DNA of 64,000 bases from Molanna angustata (Eukaryota > Arthropoda > Insecta > Trichoptera > Molannidae), in assembly GCA_963576475.1 (NCBI GenBank), contig OY754977.1, positions 17,184,033-17,248,032 on the forward strand, in the 5' to 3' direction. Made by a program: the position numbers and the translations under genes. Every line of letters begins with the position of its first letter. Positions within the stretch are counted from its first letter, which is position 1. The notes beneath the pieces were generated by a model. It had not been told where the DNA came from. It worked only from the letters and a program-made list of their open reading frames with translations, and searched no databases. Shown here one piece after another: positions 34,861 through 45,932 of the stretch.

Positions 34861-35035
34861 AAAAGCGGCATGACTAGATGCCTCCTTCACACATTCTGGC
34901 AAATCGTTATACAGTTGAAAACCTTTGTAGTAAATACTAGTTCGTATATCTGCCAGGTTACTTTGAGGCAGTCAAAAACCCCGCCGACTTATGGACGTGG
35001 ATTAGAAATTTTTTTGAAATATTGATAAAATTTTA
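34850..35035 (-). mobile_element. CR1/Jockey-type LINE C-terminal remnant
   Basis: The minus strand encodes IYYKGFQLYNDLPECVKEAS, then SHAAFRCLGV, the usual end of CR1/Jockey-type polymerases (YKG...YN.LP..IK). It resembles the 63.5 kb remnant (VYHKGFKIYDSLPPNIKEI). Confidence 0.6.
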
Positions 35036-35037
35036 GG

Positions 35038-35205
35038 TTATTATTTTATTTATTTATTTATTTGGATTAGTAAACAGTCATGTTAACAATTACAATACAC
35101 AAACGATTTACAGAAATGGGACCAATTACATACTAATCACAAAAAGTACAGAAAAATGACAGTTACAAAAAATAGAATAAAAAAAAGCATTTCATATATT
35201 ATAAT
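35038..35205 (-). mobile_element. LINE c-family 3' tail
   Basis: TTTATTTATTTATTTATTTG (about 35048), then GTAAACAGTCATG and GGGACCAATTACATACTAAT. LINE c at 56866-56960 shares TATACAGTC and GAGACCAATTACATACTAAT, so this is a severely 5'-truncated copy of the same family. Confidence 0.75.
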
Positions 35206-35211
35206 AAGTAC

Positions 35212-36255
35212 TAGTTGCATGTAACACATGAGATCCAACTGTCGATAGCGATAGTATGTATAGTTGAAGAATATGTACCAAACTATAAACCCATAGATAC
35301 AAATTATTTAATATTTTCAGATATTTTGTTTTCTATACAACATTGTAGGTATGTATGTCAAGATAGGATAGTATGGAGGAAGATCCTTTTTCCTACCCAG
35401 AATATGCAAATAGCATGATGGTATGTATGTATGTTTGGAGATGAAGTATCAAACTATTAAGTCTTCTTACATATTGTGTATAGGCGACTGCCATACAAAA
35501 TGTATGAAGCGATGTCGTCACTAAATTCAATTTTTAAAAAAATTGTTAAAAAAAAATTGGGATCTTCTACTACAATGTTAATATTTTTTATAGAAAATTA
35601 AATTATCTAGTTGGGGTGTTTCGGCTTTTTTCGATATTTTAAAAAAAAATTACAGTATAAGCAGTTAAACTCATAAATTTATAAAAAAAAAAAATACTTT
35701 TCTTAATAAAAAATGTTTGAGAAACCCTGGAATTTTTTTGAAAAAACTAATTTGAGATTTTGTATTTGTCTATGTTTGTACCAATTTTCAGCGTTCTAGC
35801 GTTTATGGTTTCTGAGATATATGGAAAAATAAAATAAAAATTCAAAAGTTGATAACCCCTGACTGAAACAAAAATTCAAAATTCCGAGTATAAAAGTTTT
35901 GTAGGCCTGTAACTGTTTATATATTCTGAAATTTTAGGCTCTGTAAATTGAGCGGATCAAAAGTTATAAGGGGGGGACGGACACACAGACACACAGACAT
36001 ACACACACACAGACACACACACACACAGACACACACACACACAGACACACGAAATGTTCTACTCCGAATTCTAAGTAAATCCGTGTATGGAACATATATG
36101 CTGCGAAGCCTCTAAGTTGGTGTTTTTTGACTTCAAAGTTGGAAAAGCCGTGAAAAAAGTAGACCTCTCCATACAATTCTCGCGTATTCTGGCTTGATAC
36201 ATTGTCGATATGTTAAGAGAACAAAGTTCTCTTGAACAAATCGACAGTTGGATTA
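35212..36255 (+). mobile_element. DNA element Z, copy 2
   Basis: Collinear with 10528-11537 at roughly 93-95% identity by eye. End motifs ATCCAACTGTCGAT (35231) and ATCGACAGTTGGAT (36240). The internal CA/CAGA array (35978-36050) is longer than in copy 1. Confidence 0.75.
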
Positions 36256-36561
36256 AGCTTCTTGGCATTAAATGATAATCGTAGATAAATAGAGCTGTTC
36301 AACTGAACAACTGGATTTTTTGAAAACATTCTGAACAAAAACAGACTTAGTTTTGTAGGTACTAACGAACTATGAATTATGTAATGTCATATAATTTTGT
36401 TATAACTTATTTATCACGATCAGTTTCACAATATCAATATAATTTCAATACAAGGATATTTCTATTTATGGTGTATTGAATCACGCAAAATACACATTTC
36501 GATTCAATTGTTTACTGATAAATAAACAAAGCGTATTCAATATGTAATTACTTTATTTTAA

Positions 36562-36895
36562 AATGTTATTTTACTAGTGCAAGTCAACATCAATGTTATT
36601 TTACTAGTGCAAGTCAACATCAATGTTATTTTACTAGTGCAAATCAACATCAATGTTATTTTACTAGTGCAAGTCAACATCAATGTTATTTTACTAGTGC
36701 AAGTCAACATCAATGTTATTTTACTAGTGCAAGTCAACATCAATGTTATTTTACTAGTGCAAGTCAACATCAATGTTATTTTACTAGTGCAAGTCAACAT
36801 CAATGTTATTTTACTAGTGCAAGTCAACATCAATGTTATTTTACTAGTGCAAGTCAACATCAATGTTATTTTACTAGTGCAAGTCAACATCAATG
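36562..36895. repeat. 30 bp minisatellite, 11 copies
   Basis: The unit AATGTTATTTTACTAGTGCA plus AGTCAACATC is repeated about 11.1 times with exact 30 bp spacing. I see one variant base (G to A, in the third copy near 36643). Because 30 is a multiple of three, frames on both strands stay open across it (repeat peptides MLTCTSKITL and MQVNINVILL). I regard this as arithmetic, not evidence for a protein. There are no unique spacers, so it is not a CRISPR array. Confidence 0.97.
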
Positions 36896-36942
36896 GCCAA
36901 AAGCATTTAATTATTTATAATAAAAAATGTAAGTTAATTTTA

Positions 36943-37080
36943 GATGGGTGGTGGCATAGCGTTAGCACACTGGGTTAGTAATCATGTGGTCGCGAGTTCC
37001 TGCCACGACCGATTTCGTTCACCTATAACACAAGCATTCATGCTTATTTTAGGGAACGTATGAAGATGTATATGTAATAA
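36943..37080 (+). mobile_element. SINE B, copy
   Basis: GATGGGTGGTGGCATAGCGT, then AATCATGTGGTCGCGAGTTC and GATTTCGTTCACCTATAACA. A few bases are lost in the B box. Confidence 0.78.
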
Positions 37081-37084
37081 AAAT

Positions 37085-37292
37085 AATAATAAACACTTCC
37101 TTGCACCCTGTGCAAGTGGCGAGTTTAGGTATTGCCAAATTGCAATTTCTTCCAACTAACCAGAGTTTCCAGACCAGAGAAGCAATATTAGCTAGAGAAA
37201 TTAATTTAAATAAATTTCTCCTCTGCTGGGAATTGAACCCAGGACGCCCGCACAGAAGCCAAAGGGCTTACCAATTGTGCCACGGCGGTCGG
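37085..37292 (-). mobile_element. SINE C, minus strand
   Basis: The minus strand reads GCCGTGGCACAATTGGTAAG (A box), CTGGGTTCAATTCCCAGCAG (B box), then a body ending GGTGCAAGGAAGTG. It adjoins the SINE B copy at 36943-37080. Confidence 0.82.
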
Positions 37293-37299
37293 CTATTTA

Positions 37300-38115
37300 C
37301 TAACTCGCTTGTTATGAAATAAGATTCATACACGATGAAATATGTGTAGCCCCGTGAATCTACTTGCATAGGACAAAAAATAAGGGTCACGTACCTACCT
37401 AGTCTGATATAGGATAGCGTCCGAGAGTATGCAAGTAGATCTTCAGTTAGGTTCAGGGTCCGAGTTAATAAAGAGCATTGGCATTTTGCTCGCGACATGC
37501 AAACCATAAAGTACTTAAAATCAATCATTTTCATATTATAAGCAAAATGAGTTGTTATTATTAAAGCTTACTTAAAAAGCATTCGTGAGTCGCAATTAAA
37601 TAACTACAGTTTATTTAAAAGACTTGTGCCGAAATTAACGGAGACGCTCACGGTTATCTGCGAGGGCTAGATTTCATAGAGGGCAGGTCCAGAGACTCTA
37701 CCTTCTTCAATCGTCACTGACTTCTGACCGCAGAAATATGGAATCGCAGAAGAATCGGCCAAGAGGTACCTACATACATGTGAGTGCACTTAATAATTCA
37801 ATCCATCCCAAAGCCAATACCTTTTATTTTTATTGTATATCTGTTTGTAATAAGTAACCAAAAGGAAAACCATTAATTGCCATTTAATTGCCATATCTGT
37901 TAAATAAATCCATTATTATAAATATCCTTTTTTTATTTCTTTATCTATGTCATACCACAAACAAACAGGAATCACCGATTCACCACACATACTCTGGATA
38001 TTAGTCTAAGTTGCTCAATAAGCCATTATAGTTAGCCGCGCATAATATTTTAATTTTATAATAATTATTTAAAATCTCAATACGTAACACGCTTGCATAT
38101 TCATTCTTAACTGCT
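37300..38115. other. Intron stretch, nothing assigned
   Basis: A more GC-balanced patch at 37625-37770 (ACGGAGACGCTCACGGTTAT, then CTGCGAGGGCTAG) stands out but has no open frame or repeat match here. The rest is AT-rich. Confidence 0.35.
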
Positions 38116-38117
38116 TG

Positions 38118-38215
38118 CACAACAGTCTTCTTCTTCTTTTTCACCTCCTTGGCTATAACCCAACTCATTATCTTTGCATAATGTTGAGGTCAGCTCTCCT
38201 TTAAAGAGAACATAT
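38118..38215 (-). repeat. Possible RTE tail fragment
   Basis: TCTTCTTCTTCTTTTTCACC at 38125 would be a GAA-type tail on the minus strand, followed by CCAACTCATTATCTTTGCAT and TGAGGTCAGCTCTCC. No coding match is long enough to be sure. Confidence 0.35.
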
Positions 38216-38764
38216 AATAATATTATATTTTATATTCTATATCTAAAAACAAAATATATTGAGATTTACCAAATTGACAGCAAAATATTAGTAAATAGTT
38301 ATTATTTGTGACATTTAAGGTGCAAATTTTTGAGTTGCCTATGAAGATTGTATAACGAGTGTTAGTAAAATGATACAAATAAATTTAAAATATTTGCGAA
38401 TAAAAAACCTTAATAACACTTGAATAATTAACGTCACTAAATTCAATGATCATTATTTTTAATTTAAGAAATACTTCATTTTGAGATTACGTTTCCATAA
38501 TTAAATTAAACTTTGAAATTATTAATGATACCAAAAAACTTTTAAGTATTATTTATCAAAGTTATCAAAATCAATTCCCATTATCTTTGTACTTTGACAA
38601 GTTCTAAAGATACATCCAATAAAATACAATTGTATTAATCTAATAGTAACATCAAATGTGGATAGTTGCCAATTTGAACTGCTAAGATCGTCTTCTTTGC
38701 CAATTCATTGTCGTCTATGGATTCAATTAAACTTTGGAAATTTTTACAAAATCTGTAACCTACG

Positions 38765-39306
38765 TCAGGGATAGGCAAACAAGCATCGCAAGCGGTTTTA
38801 GGATCGATCGCGCGCATACTTCCGAGTTTGAAAGACGTTTTTCTCACTCGCAAAAATTAACGAACTTTGCTACTTTCATGATTAACCCATTTTCTTGTGA
38901 GGATGTTGAAATATATGCATATGAAATATCAAATACATTTGACGTGGACTTTCTTCTCTTGAAAACGAGATTATGCAGATCATTTCAGACATAAGCCTCA
39001 ATGCCAATTTTTTTACCCAAGAATAATACCCAAATCTCCGAAATTAACTGCACTGTTTAAGTCAACGCAAACGGCATACTGACGAACGTTTTTGTTCTTA
39101 CGTTTGGCACTTAATAAATTCGTGTCTTCCTGCGAAAAATCAGCGGGAAACACGCAGTGCCATTCATCGACCTCTAAATAGTGTGTAAGTAGCTAGGTAC
39201 CAACAATAAATACCTTTAAATAAAAAAGAATTATCTTGCGAGTCGATCGCTTGTCGTCCAATTTTATAGTGTTATAGATCGCCAATGGTGTAAGTCTGCC
39301 CACCCC
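38765..39306 (+). mobile_element. hAT-family element, deleted relic
   Basis: Ends: CAGGGATAGGCAAAC (38765) on the left and, on the reverse strand at the right, AGGGGTGGGCAGACTTACAC. These are typical hAT termini. Between them a frame reads EFERRFSHSQKLTNFATFMI, then NPFSCEDVE, resembling the ERRF.DF...F.LF.NPF..DVE segment of ZBED/GTF2IRD2-like hAT transposases. A later frame reads LRLALNKFVSSCEKSA, possibly from the end of the dimerisation domain. At 542 bp it is a heavily deleted copy. Flanks (AACCTACG/AACCTAGG) may be a degenerate 8 bp target duplication. Confidence 0.65.
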
Positions 39307-39309
39307 TAA

Positions 39310-40330
39310 CCTAGGAATTATTATTTTTCATCCGAGACGCTCGGTTTTATTTTTAGCGAACAAACAATATTATTAATAATGCTGTTATGTTATCTCGGAA
39401 TTACTGGATTATACGGAAAATAATTTTTAATTACATAACGTAATTAAATTTCCCTTATTATCTCAAACTTGCTCACAAAAATCCTTCCAAGGTCTCGAAA
39501 TATCTAAGCTGCTTATTTTCATCTCGGCAATATTCAAATCCATAAAATAATCCATTAATAAAATTAGGTAAGCGGTCTTAATACTTTAATTCTTTACGGG
39601 TTTTTTTTTTACCAAAAGTCTGTTTTATAAAGTGTAATCAAATTTTACGTACTTATTTATACCTACACTAAATTTGTTGACCGTATATTTACTACTTAAA
39701 AGGAAAATATTTTCGAGTATAGGTGTTCTTGAGGCATTGAATAAAATTGAAAAGTACACTTGTACATTTAGATTATATAATATATGACAGTCGAACTTAG
39801 TCGTTTCTGTATAAGAAACTGATTAATTCTAATATTTTTTTCTAACTTAAGCTCACAACTTGCATTGGTTGTTAAAATGTATAAATACATTTTCATCAAA
39901 ACCTTTTAGGATCCTATATATTATATTATATCTAGATTGTTGTAGGTTGTAGTTTTTTTTATTTAGTTTCAATTTCGAATTTCGAAATCTACATTTGTGC
40001 ATCACATATCAATATTTATGTTTTGTATGAGATTTGAAAAAAAAATATCTTATATGTTACAAACATAGTTTAAAAAAATAATTTGAGAACACCATCTCAC
40101 ATCTATCGAATGACAATGATAATGTTCCAACGGCATATATTGAGATTTTTGGTTGGTAAATAACGAAATCTTTATACATGAGGTGACAATGCTTTCGCAT
40201 AGATGTCTCTCCTGAACCGTGCCAGAATTTGTATTAAAATTAAATATTTTTTATATGATCGCATATTATATATACCTACCCATGCAAACATTGCATTTTT
40301 TTCCCTGACGGGAGTCACTGATTCTTTTCA
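39310..40330. other. Intron stretch, nothing assigned
   Basis: AT-rich. The segment 40160-40250 (GAGGTGACAATGCTTTCGCA, then GATGTCTCTCCTGAACCGTG) loosely resembles 23173-23225, so it may belong to another dispersed repeat. Confidence 0.3.
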
Positions 40331-40331
40331 G

Positions 40332-40482
40332 AATTGAAAGTAATGTTTATCTTCTTTTCAGAATTGCAAGAAATTTTTATCTTCTTTACTGAATTGAAAC
40401 AAATTTTTGCCTCATATTCAGATTTGAAAGAAATTTTTACCTTCTTATCAGAATTGAAAGAAATTTTTATCTTCTATTCCAG
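40332..40482 (+). repeat. 30 bp tandem array of acceptor-like units ending at the dpr splice site
   Basis: Five units of the type AATTGAAAGAAATTTTTATC plus TTCTTTTCAG. The first four are 30 bp and the last is 31 bp (TTCTATTCCAG), ending exactly at the acceptor of the last dpr exon. The base before unit one completes another TTCTTTTCAG (40322-40331). Four upstream unit ends retain CAG after a pyrimidine-rich stretch (40331, 40361, 40421, 40451) and one has ACTG (40391). Cryptic acceptors at 30 bp spacing are therefore available. Confidence 0.9.
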
Positions 40483-40619
40483 ATTCTGCGTCCGTCGTGG
40501 TTCACGTTTTGAGCGGTGAACGTCCAGCCGCAATGCAGACAGGAGGCGCCTCATTGATGAGAGTGCAGTCAGCACTCTTGGCCGTTCTGGTACTGCAGAT
40601 TCTCGTCCAGCACACCTGA
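40483..40619 (+). CDS. dpr-family protein, last coding exon: end of Ig domain and GPI-type tail
   Basis: With the one base carried over from the previous exon, it encodes DSASVVVHVLSGERPAAMQT (G strand of the Ig domain and the conserved GE.PAAMQ motif of Dpr proteins), a small-residue stretch GGAS, then a hydrophobic end QSALLAVLVLQILVQ and HT, stop (TGA 40617-40619). The short linker, small residues and terminal hydrophobic segment without a cytoplasmic tail fit a GPI-anchor signal, as proposed for Dpr proteins generally. Frame and phase agree with 29681-29838. An alternative is a very short transmembrane tail. Confidence 0.92.
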
Positions 40620-40895
40620 CAAATCATCTGGAACAGCGTTCCCTCGTTTGGAAGTCAACAATTTCCATACTCTGGGGGATAGTGATAGCCGAGACACGAT
40701 AACGTAACAAATTTAAAATTTCGTATATTATATTCGTAAAAATGTTGAATTCGTCATTTTCGTCGGATGGGCAAGAAATAATGGACAGTAAGTGATAGAG
40801 TTTTGGATTTGTGTATATTTTTAAGCAAAAACTCTGCCACGAAAATGATAGTTGTATTAATAAATATTATCGAATGACACTTGTGAATAAATTTA
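40620..40895 (+). other. Likely start of the dpr 3' UTR with candidate poly(A) signals
   Basis: Sequence after the stop codon stays moderately GC-balanced to about 40700 and then becomes AT-rich. AATAAA occurs at 40859-40864 and 40886-40891. In this base composition such hexamers are common, so the true 3' end could lie further on. Confidence 0.4.
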
Positions 40896-43872
40896 AGTTA
40901 AAAATATTATGTCATTTAATGTTACAGATATCCAAGTTATGTTAATAGCATTATTTTATGGGAATTGATTTTTGCATACAATATCTTTACTAAATTATTA
41001 GAAATATTTTTCTCTACATATTTTCCTATGAATTTGATATTATTTAATGATATTTTAAAAATAGTTCTTCATTGACTCTCGTGGATTTTGTTAAATAGAT
41101 ATTATGATAGACAACAATTCTTAAATACTAGAAAAAATTCAACACATACTGTGTATTATAATTGTATAACAAATATTCATGATTCATATTTTTTTCATCA
41201 ATCCAGTGGCGTAATACCTTTTTTGTAGCATAACCCACATAACATCTATTTGTATCATTGTTAATGGGAATACGATGATTTTATGCGAAAGCTAACTCAG
41301 TGGAAAATGATTTGCATTAAATGAACGTAAAAAATATTAAAATATAATAAAATACGTGTTTATAAATTATTTCATAGACAGTGTATACGTATAAGAGAAT
41401 TAAAAACTACAAGCGCAATGACAAACTTAAAAATATAATTAATAAAAAAATAGTTAATGAATAAAGAAACATGCATTTAATGTTTAAAATACATAAGTGA
41501 CTCTATGTGTGCATAAATATTTTTTTTTCCAAAATATCTCAAATTAGTTCGTTTTATTAACACAGCGAGGATTTTTTTTAATAACCTTAAAAAATACCCC
41601 GTACTGTCTCCACCGCCATCCGTTCTACTTATGGGGACTATTAACGGCCCCTAGTAAAACTCTGAGAGGACAAAGATATGCTGTGAAACTATAAATTTGT
41701 CCTGCAGTTGGACAATCAAAAATAAATGAAATTGAAGTGTAAATAAGTAAAAAAAAATATAAAATAATATGAATTGTTTAGTAATGAGTGGTAAAATTTA
41801 AGTTTGGATATCAGGACAAATTTATATAGAATAAGTGTTAAATATACACGGAAAACCTATTTTAAAATTTCGTTTTGCGTTATAACGTATAAAATGTTTG
41901 CATATCGTTTGTATACATTTATTTTATCTGTTGGTGTATTTTATATTGTAATATACATAGGTACGATGTCATCGAATACCAATTATTGGCTTATTTGACA
42001 ACAGTGCCATATTCGTATTTAAAATTAAAAGCAGTCAAACTGCAATGCAGTCAATATAGTAAGTATTAATTTCATTAAAAAAAAACAGTTAAACTGTTGA
42101 ACAACGTCAAAATATATTTACTTGTTTAAATTGAATATCGGTAAAACAACATGACATTGATTTTTCATTTACAAGTACGATTTATATGGAATATAATTTA
42201 TTTTTCTTGGGCCATCTTTGAACAATTTCAATAATAATATCAGAATAAAATAACATAAAATTTGGACTAGTAATTTCATATTGTATTTTTATGCATGCAT
42301 GTCTAGTTATTTACAACCTCTGATTAAAAACATGTATGTTTTTGTAAGAGACAGATGATTAAAAATGATTCAGGGAATATATGTAAAAATTTAAGTCACG
42401 TTACTAGTATGTCATGAACGTAACAAAATAACAATTCAACATTTTATTTTCAAAATAATACAACATTTCAAAATACTTTTCGTATGACTGTTGTCTTACT
42501 TTTACACATTTTACGTTGTTTAAAAATACTTATAATACGAATAGTTTATATTTTCGTAAATAATAAATTTAGAGATACATACCAATGACGAGTACTATTA
42601 TTTACATAAGAATTGTGAAATTCTAAGAAAATATGCCAATGTTTCAATTTTCGTCTATAAAAATGCATTAAAACAGACATATTTTTCGTCATGATAATGG
42701 TAAAAAAATTTATATCATAAATATGATTTTGTAAATATAATATCCATAAACAATTATTTGTTAGGGTAATAAGTACAGTGAATGACCATTTAACTATCAG
42801 TGTTGTTCTGGTTACAAAATATTCGAATGAAAACATTTGTTCGTTTTTATCGGAATTGCTACAAACTGTAAAAAAAAACACAAAAATTAAATCAAATTGT
42901 CTATAAAAACTTTCACCTATATGTACCATTAATAAAAATTAATGTAATTTTAATAAATGTGCGAGACAAAGCATATTTTTCAATTAATTAAAAACAGAAA
43001 AATATACTTTATCCTTCCTTGTACGTTAAAAAATCTGATAATTAATTTATATGTGGTCCATGGCTATATTAGATACCTTAGATTACATTATTCAATATTT
43101 CTTATTTGTATTAAAACATGTAAATTTGTACTGAAAATAATATTTTAACAACATTACAATTAAATATATATTAAATTAAGTATACAATATGTAATATTTT
43201 ATGGATTGTACCTCATTTTTTTCCGAAATGTAAATGAAATTTTTATTAATATATGAATTAAGAATTAGTATCAACTTTTGTAAATAAAATTTATGATTAA
43301 ATCTTATGACTAAATAATGATTTTTATTTACTTATAAATTTTATGCAATTTTAATGTCATTGACAGGAAGTTCCAAATCAACACATCAAAATATCGCACG
43401 AGTCAATCAGCGCGTTTGCGATTAGTTTTAATATTCGCCACTGTAATCTATAGGTAGCTCTAAATAATACATATCATTATTAAAAGTTGCTCATTTTGTA
43501 TCTGAAAATATTTCATATTTACTGGATATACCATTGACAATAACTCTGTGACTCCTACTTCTACTTAACTGCTTTTGTGAAAGGGATTCCAAAGAAATTC
43601 CTTTTGGTCAACGTCCGCCTGAAACACTACCAAAAACATAAAAAGATTGGTGATCATCTACATCCGTGAAATGAACAGCAGAAGCTTAGTCTTATACAGG
43701 AGGTAAAAAAGATTTTCAACATTCTTTATATGTCACATTTCGATATTCACATTTTCATGCCTCCATCTCATTTGTTGATATATAGAGTTCACATTCCCTG
43801 AAAAATTTGGATATACTGGAGAAAATTTATGTAAATAATTTTAAACAGAGATGATGATGTCAGCTAGTTCGT
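40896..43872. other. AT-rich stretch after the dpr stop codon
   Basis: About 3 kb with no recognisable repeat family apart from a GC-richer patch at 41590-41720 (GTACTGTCTCCACCGCCATC, then GGGACTATTAACGGCCCC). It could be a long 3' UTR or intergenic DNA. Open frames at 41804-41998 and 42546-42929 are AT-driven and motif-free. Confidence 0.35.
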
Positions 43873-44574
43873 TTAGGGGGCTACTGCTGCCAACGTACCT
43901 ATTTGTCAATTTGATATACCATCATTATTTCTTATCAAATCGTTTTGAAAAAAATAATTTAGATAGTTTGGGTATTAATAAAGAAAAATATATCTTTACT
44001 ATTTGATAATGTTCTGTATAAATTCTTGTAGTAAAATAATGGCAAAGCCCGATTTTCAACGCTTATCTTATATTTTTAATAAAATATAAGGCGTAGTTCA
44101 ACAAATATTTTTTTTTTAAATTAAAGAAGAATTTTTTTTAAATTAAAGAAGAATTTTTTTTTAAATTAAGACTAAAATATCTAGAAAAATATTATGTGAC
44201 GTTACATTAATGCTTCAGGTTTAGTAAATAAACCTAAAAAACGTTTATTTTCCATTCAGCGCCATTGCGAATTAAAGTTTTTTGGGTTTATTAACTTAAC
44301 CTGATTCATTGATTTTTTTTTATTTATTAACAAAAACAATACAAGGTTCACATATAAATCATAATTTAAAAAGGTATACAATTTCCATCATATAATTCAT
44401 AATAACCCTCTTTAATTGAGATAAAATCTCGTGTTAAAAGAGGGGAGTATCTATTTAATATTGTTACATTTACCAAAACATTGTACATCTACTAAAAAAT
44501 ATGAAGCTACACAAAACAAGAATGAAATAACAAAAAATAAATAAATAAATCAGTACAATTTTTTAATTTTATTT

Positions 44575-45932
44575 TTATTTATTTATTTATTTATTTTATT
44601 TCAGAAAACTACAGCTTTGTTAATTGTTTCGTTACATTTGGTGCTTTTAAAATTATTACAAGCCAATATTGTTTTCTTCTATTTAAATTAATGAATTACA
44701 AATAAACTAGTATGCTGAGCAGCAGGTAAAAGAATAACAATTATAAGAGAAGAAAAAAAAAACAATTGATAATAAAAAAAATACAATACATAATGAAAAT
44801 AAAATGGGGAAAAGGAGGGATTATTGGAGTGAAGGATAGAGCTTGTTTGAAGGAATTAGGGAACTGGGTTGAAAAATATCTTTAATTGTTTACGGTAAGT
44901 TTCTATGGAGTCATGGAAAATGTCAGTGTGTTTAAATTTTAGATTATTGTCACGTTGAATTCTGTAAATAGTCGAGTGATATCTGTAATTAGTATGGCAA
45001 ATAGGTAGATGAAATAAATTTTTCGAACGGGTGTGCCTGTTTGGTACATGGAGTGATATAGTGCTTAGTAAATCGGGGGAGTCAATAAGGTTGTTGCATA
45101 TTTTATACAGTAACAGTTGATCGAATAAGGTCCTTCTGTCTTGCAATGTGTTTAATTTGAAGAATTCTGTAGATAATTTATAATTAGTATGTTCTATGAA
45201 TAGTCGTCTCTCTAAATATTTAAAAAAAGTTTTCTGGATGTTTTCAATACGGTTGCTGTGGATTTTATAGTGCGGGTTCCAAATTGGTGTACAAAATTCT
45301 AGATGAGGGCGAATATATGAAAGATAAAGTGTTATTAAAGTGTACATGTTGTTGAATTGTTTTCCGGTGCGGATGATAAAACCCAGCATTCGGTAGGCTT
45401 TGGAGGTTATTGATTCAATATGTTTATCGTACATCAATTTAGAATCCAATGTTACTCCTAAATCCCTTATGCTGTCGACTTTTTTTAATGCAGAACCATT
45501 AATTGAATAATCATATGATATTAGCGTTTTCTTGCGGGAAAAAGTTAAAAGGGCGCACTTGGACACGTTGATGTCAAGTTTATTATCACAACAAAATGTA
45601 CTTAGCCTATTGATATCATTTTGCAAATCGAAACAGTCGTTTATGTTGTTAATAGTTCTGTAAATTTTCAAGTCGTCAGCGAACCCTGAAAAATATGAGG
45701 ATTGGAAGCAAAATTGAATATCATATATATAAATATTGAAAAGAATAGGTCCTAGATGTGAACCCTGGGGTACACCCGACGGAATATAAGTGAAATTAGA
45801 TTTACAGCTCCCTAAAACCACCGCCTGTTGCCTGTTTCTTATGTATGAGTCAAACCATCGGAGAAGGTCACCGTGAATGCCTACACTATAGAGCTTATCC
45901 TTTAAATACGTCTTGATAAGCCGGGAGATCAA
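44575..45932 (-). mobile_element. LINE a (CR1/Jockey-type), 5'-truncated with open RT frame
   Basis: A TTTATTTATTTATTTATTTT tract (44577-44600) is the tail on the minus strand. The 3' UTR contains a purine-rich block (GGGGAAAAGGAGGGATTATT) at about 44807. A reverse-transcriptase frame occupies 44856-45932 and the element breaks off about where the RT palm begins. It is inserted in the 3' part of LINE b. Confidence 0.8.
44856..45932 (-). CDS. Reverse transcriptase fragment of LINE a
   Basis: 358 codons, uninterrupted. It starts inside the palm (LISRLIKTYLKDKLYSVGIH), then GVPQGSHLGPILFNIYI (RT motif before the active site), GFADDLKIY with the catalytic Asp pair (about residues 84-92), the ISKCALLTFSRKK-like block as NVSKCALLTFSRKK, DLGVTLDSKLMYDKHIE, YIRPHLEFCTPIWNPHY, and a C-terminal thumb/connection region. 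The upstream endonuclease and the first RT motifs are missing, so it cannot retrotranspose alone. The absence of stops suggests recent insertion. The initiator is only a non-ATG codon at the truncation edge; it is not a real start. Confidence 0.85.
   Translation of the reverse strand: MISRLIKTYLKDKLYSVGIHGDLLRWFDSYIRNRQQAVVLGSCKSNFTYIPSGVPQGSHLGPILFNIYIYDIQFCFQSSYFSGFADDLKIYRTINNINDCFDLQNDINRLSTFCCDNKLDINVSKCALLTFSRKKTLISYDYSINGSALKKVDSIRDLGVTLDSKLMYDKHIESITSKAYRMLGFIIRTGKQFNNMYTLITLYLSYIRPHLEFCTPIWNPHYKIHSNRIENIQKTFFKYLERRLFIEHTNYKLSTEFFKLNTLQDRRTLFDQLLLYKICNNLIDSPDLLSTISLHVPNRHTRSKNLFHLPICHTNYRYHSTIYRIQRDNNLKFKHTDIFHDSIETYRKQLKIFFNPVP

Larger units (their letters stand above)
29839..40482 (+). 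other. Intron between the two dpr exons (10.6 kb)
   Basis: It runs from donor GTAATC at 29839 to acceptor TTCTATTCCAG ending at 40482. The phases fit: the upstream exon leaves one base (G) and the downstream exon supplies AT, giving Asp in TSDSASVVVHV. The intron hosts elements Y and Z, three LINE remnants, an R1 fragment, three SINEs, a minisatellite and a hAT relic, all listed separately. Confidence 0.85.

Noticed and set aside
36562..36895. CRISPR-like array of 30 bp repeats
   Set aside because: Units follow each other without unique spacers, and the surroundings are an insect intron.
36558..36978. Long open frames across the 30 bp array, suggesting a repeat protein
   Set aside because: The unit length is a multiple of three with no stop in those frames, so openness is automatic. 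No start context, no flanking coding sequence and frames open on both strands.
40334..40519. A separate small gene before the last dpr exon
   Set aside because: It is the tandem acceptor-like array read through; the repeated residues follow from the 30 bp unit. Kept only as a possible mis-splicing product.
42546..42929. 127-residue minus-strand protein
   Set aside because: AT-driven composition, no motif, no similarity to any element here.
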